Part shown: positions 40,801 to 43,423 of the stretch, one piece after another
How the letters are laid out: each line of letters begins with the position of its first letter
Position numbering within the stretch: position 1 is the stretch's first letter
NCBI RefSeq assembly: GCF_004364325.1
Contig: NZ_SOCP01000035.1
Location: 1 to 43,423, forward strand
Source of the DNA: Actinophytocola oryzae
Lineage (GTDB): Bacteria; Actinomycetota; Actinomycetes; Mycobacteriales; Pseudonocardiaceae
Length of the DNA stretch: 43,423 nucleotides
Direction: 5' to 3'
Made by a program: the position numbers and the translations under genes
The notes under the pieces: generated by a model
What the model saw: the letters and a program-made list of their open reading frames with translations, nothing else
The model's database searches: none
Told to the model about the DNA's origin: nothing

Positions 40801-43423
40801 GCGGCCCGGCCTTGCCCTCCGGCCGCAGCGCCGCGTCGACCTCGAAACACGCGTTGGTCGCGACCCGCATCGTCGTGCTGGCGAGCCGGGTCGCGACGTC
40901 GAGGTCGCCGTCGGCGACGAACAGGACATCGACGTCCGAGACGTAGTTCAGCTCGCGCCCGCCGGTCTTGCCCATCGCGATGACCGCCAGCTGACACCTC
41001 TCGCCTGCCGCCCCCACCTCGGCCTGGGCGACGGCCAGCGCGGCACGGACAGCCGCCTCGGCAAGGTAGGTGAGACGAGCCGTCGCCTGCGCGTACTCGA
41101 GCGCCGGCAGATCCGGCTCGACGATGTGCGCCAGGTCGGCCGCGGCGATCTCCAGCAACAGCCCCCGGTAGGCGGCACGCAGGTCGCGGACCGGCTGGTC
41201 ACTGTCCTGGACGGCGGCGAGCAGCCGGTCCGGGTAGTCGACGGGCTCGGTCTGCCGGTCGGTCAGCAGCCTGCGCCACTCCCCACCACGGGCGACGACG
41301 AAGTCGCCGAGCGCGCTGGACGCCCCGAGCACCGACAGCAGCCGCGCCCGCAGCCCCCGATCGGTGGCCAGCGCCTGGTTGAGCCCCGACCAGTTGGCGT
41401 CGTCGGTGGTGCGCATGCGGTCGACGGCACGCAACGCAAGGTCCGGGTCGGGCGCGCGGGACAACGCGACGAGCGTCGGCTCGAACTCGGACACCGGCGC
41501 GTCGGCACCCCACCAGCCGGCGGCCTGCAGGAACTCGCGGGCCCGGTCGTCAGTGAGCCCGTAACGGGCGATGGAGACGTGGGAGCGGACGGGGTCAGGC
41601 ATGGCTCAGTGCTGGATCAGCGGGAGCGGGGTGGTGGCCGGCGCGAGCTCACCGGCGGCGACCTTCACGAACAGCGCGGCGAACGGGCGCCACGTCTCCT
41701 CCAGGTCGGCGTGCGCCTGCACGAGCCGGTCGTGGTCGAGGTCGCCTGGCCGCGCGAACTCGGCCGTGTCAGGTGCCTGCGCCGCCCAGCTCTCCACCAG
41801 TTCGGTCGTGGTCTCGATGTGGAACTGCAGCCCGTACGCACAGCGCCCCACCCGGAACGCCTGGTGCGGGTACAGCGTCGAGGACGCGAGCAGCGCGGCG
41901 TTGCCAGGCAGCCGCTCGACGATGTCGGAGTGGAACTGCATCACGTCCGGCATGAACGGCATGTCCGCGAACAGCGGGTCCTGCCAGCCGACGTCCCGCT
42001 TCGCGACGAGCAGCGGCCCCACCTCGGGCCCGTCCGGTCCCTTGGTGACCTGCCCGCCGGTGGCGACCGCCAGCAGCTGCGCGCCGAGACAGATCGCCAG
42101 CGTCGGCAGCTGCCGGGTGGTCGCCGCGGAGAGCAGGCGCCGCACGTCGGCGAGCCACGGGAACTCGACGTCGTCGTAGGCGCCCATGTGCCCGCCGAGG
42201 CACACCAACCCGGCGTACCCGTCGAAGTCGGCGGGCAGGTCGGCAGGCCGGCGCAGGTCGAGCTCGGCGCCCGCGGCCGTGAGCCAGTCACCGAGCGGCC
42301 CGAGTGGATCTTGCTCGTCGAGCTCGATGACGAGCAGGCGTGGGGGTGTCACGTGTTCGAGGGTAGTCGGATGAACTCCAGCTCCGTCGAGTCGTACACC
42401 GGTCGGTAGCCGATCTTCTGGTAGATGGAGTTCGTGGTGGGGTTGGCCACATCCGCGAACAGGACGACGTCGTCCGCACCGGCAGTCCGAGCCCACAGGG
42501 AAGCGGCGGCCGAAGCGGCAGACCCGTAGCCGCGGCCCCGGTACTCGCGTGGTGTGTAGACGGGCCCGACCCGGGACATGCCGTCGATGGGGGCACTGGC
42601 CACCGCCCACGAGACGGGTTCGCCACGGTCCTCCCAGATGACGACGCCGTAGCCGATCTCCAGCATGCGCCGCACAGCCGCCCGGCCCTCTTCGGGAGCG
42701 CGGTCCTGCCCGAGCGCCTCCAGCTCGAAGGCCGCTCGCCACCCGACCAGCAGCTCGATGTCGTCCCCGGTGGCCTGCCGGGCAGAACCACTGGTCGTCG
42801 GCGGCAGAAGCTCACCGAGCCGGAAGAGCCTGCTGGCCATGACTTCGCGCACACTCCCGCCGGTGGCACGCACCCAGGCCGCGGCAAGCGCCTCAGCGTT
42901 CTCCCGAGGCGCGGTGACCGCGGGAAGTTCGGGATCAAACGAGAGCCACTGTGCGACGAACGAGTCGAGCAGGTCGGGATCGGCGGGCAGCCCACTGCCG
43001 ATCATCGGCCACGGAGGTGTGCGAAGCGCGACGCCAACGAGCCGGCCGCCGTCGTGGATCGTGACCATGATCGGTGGGTCAGGCCGCTCGACCGGCAGGA
43101 ACCGGGTCATGACAGTGAGCGCGACAGTGTGCCGAAGGGTGTCGACGCGATAGAACGGCGAGACGAGAGCCGTGAACTCGCGAGGATCCAGATGTCGTTG
43201 CACGTCCATGCACCAGATTTGACGCGCCCCATGAGCCAGCGGTCCACCGAATTACGTGGACCGTCGAGCCAGCTTTTCAAAAGACCCCAACATGCCAAAA
43301 CGGGCCCCGCTGCTGCGGGGCCCGTTTGGAAGTAAAGTCCGGCGGTGTCCTACTCTCCCACACCCTAGCGAGTGCAGTACCATCGGCGCTGGAGGGCTTA
43401 GCTTCCGGGTTCGGAATGGGACC

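Overview
The window looks like a chromosomal segment of a high-GC actinobacterium, most likely of the Pseudonocardiaceae (Saccharothrix/Lentzea/Actinosynnema type). The grounds are strongly GC-biased codons, frequent GTG starts and the actinobacterial markers Lsr2, WhiB7, UPF0182, PPA1309 family, DUF4191, UvrD2 and GlnE, together with HspR-type (HAIR) and GlnR-type operator sequences. No phage, integrase or transposase gene was seen. Most of the window is conserved housekeeping DNA with short accessory patches.

Layout. 1-3.4 kb: an accessory patch with a gene end, an alpha/beta hydrolase whose last residues are frameshifted, a TetR gene broken by an in-frame TAG, and an intact FAD monooxygenase. 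A near-perfect 32-bp palindrome lies before tetR. 3.4-7.9 kb: a secreted serine hydrolase, a threonine-dehydratase-like PLP enzyme and Lon with a HAIR element. 7.9-12.2 kb: a minus-strand run prfB-ftsE-ftsX-smpB-amidohydrolase. 12.2-14.2 kb: a PadR regulator and a 1.4-kb gene-free stretch with duplicated sequence. 14.2-15.0 kb: initiator tRNA and lsr2.

15.3-31.9 kb is a block whose gene order is shared with mycobacteria: UPF0182, PPA1309, PDZ/Lon-like protease, DUF2342 metalloprotease, YgjP-like peptidase, ThiF/TOMM-like protein, ABC1 kinase, WhiB7 and UvrD2. Between ABC1 and whiB7 a 3.8-kb accessory insert carries an AbiEi-like protein, a small zinc-ribbon protein, a methyltransferase and an orphan DUF742 protein. 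The whiB7 leader shows a promoter with an AT tract, a 67-codon upstream ORF and a strong attenuator hairpin with a U-run. These are the parts of the translation-sensing attenuation known for whiB7/wblC.

31.9-43.4 kb: DUF4191, Uma2, an orphan membrane histidine kinase, an RDD protein, then glnA behind a four-half-site GlnR box. Convergent to glnA is a tightly packed five-gene minus-strand operon (GNAT, glutamine amidotransferase, glnE, thioesterase, class II aldolase). Thus glutamine synthetase and its adenylyltransferase face each other across one terminator. The window ends inside a 5S rRNA gene read from the right, so an rRNA operon lies just beyond.

I found no clearly unprecedented multi-gene system. 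The best leads are the whiB7 leader with its translationally coupled small ORF, the broken TetR/operator pair, the 75-bp palindrome with two DnaA boxes between convergent genes, and the repeat-bearing 1.4-kb stretch.
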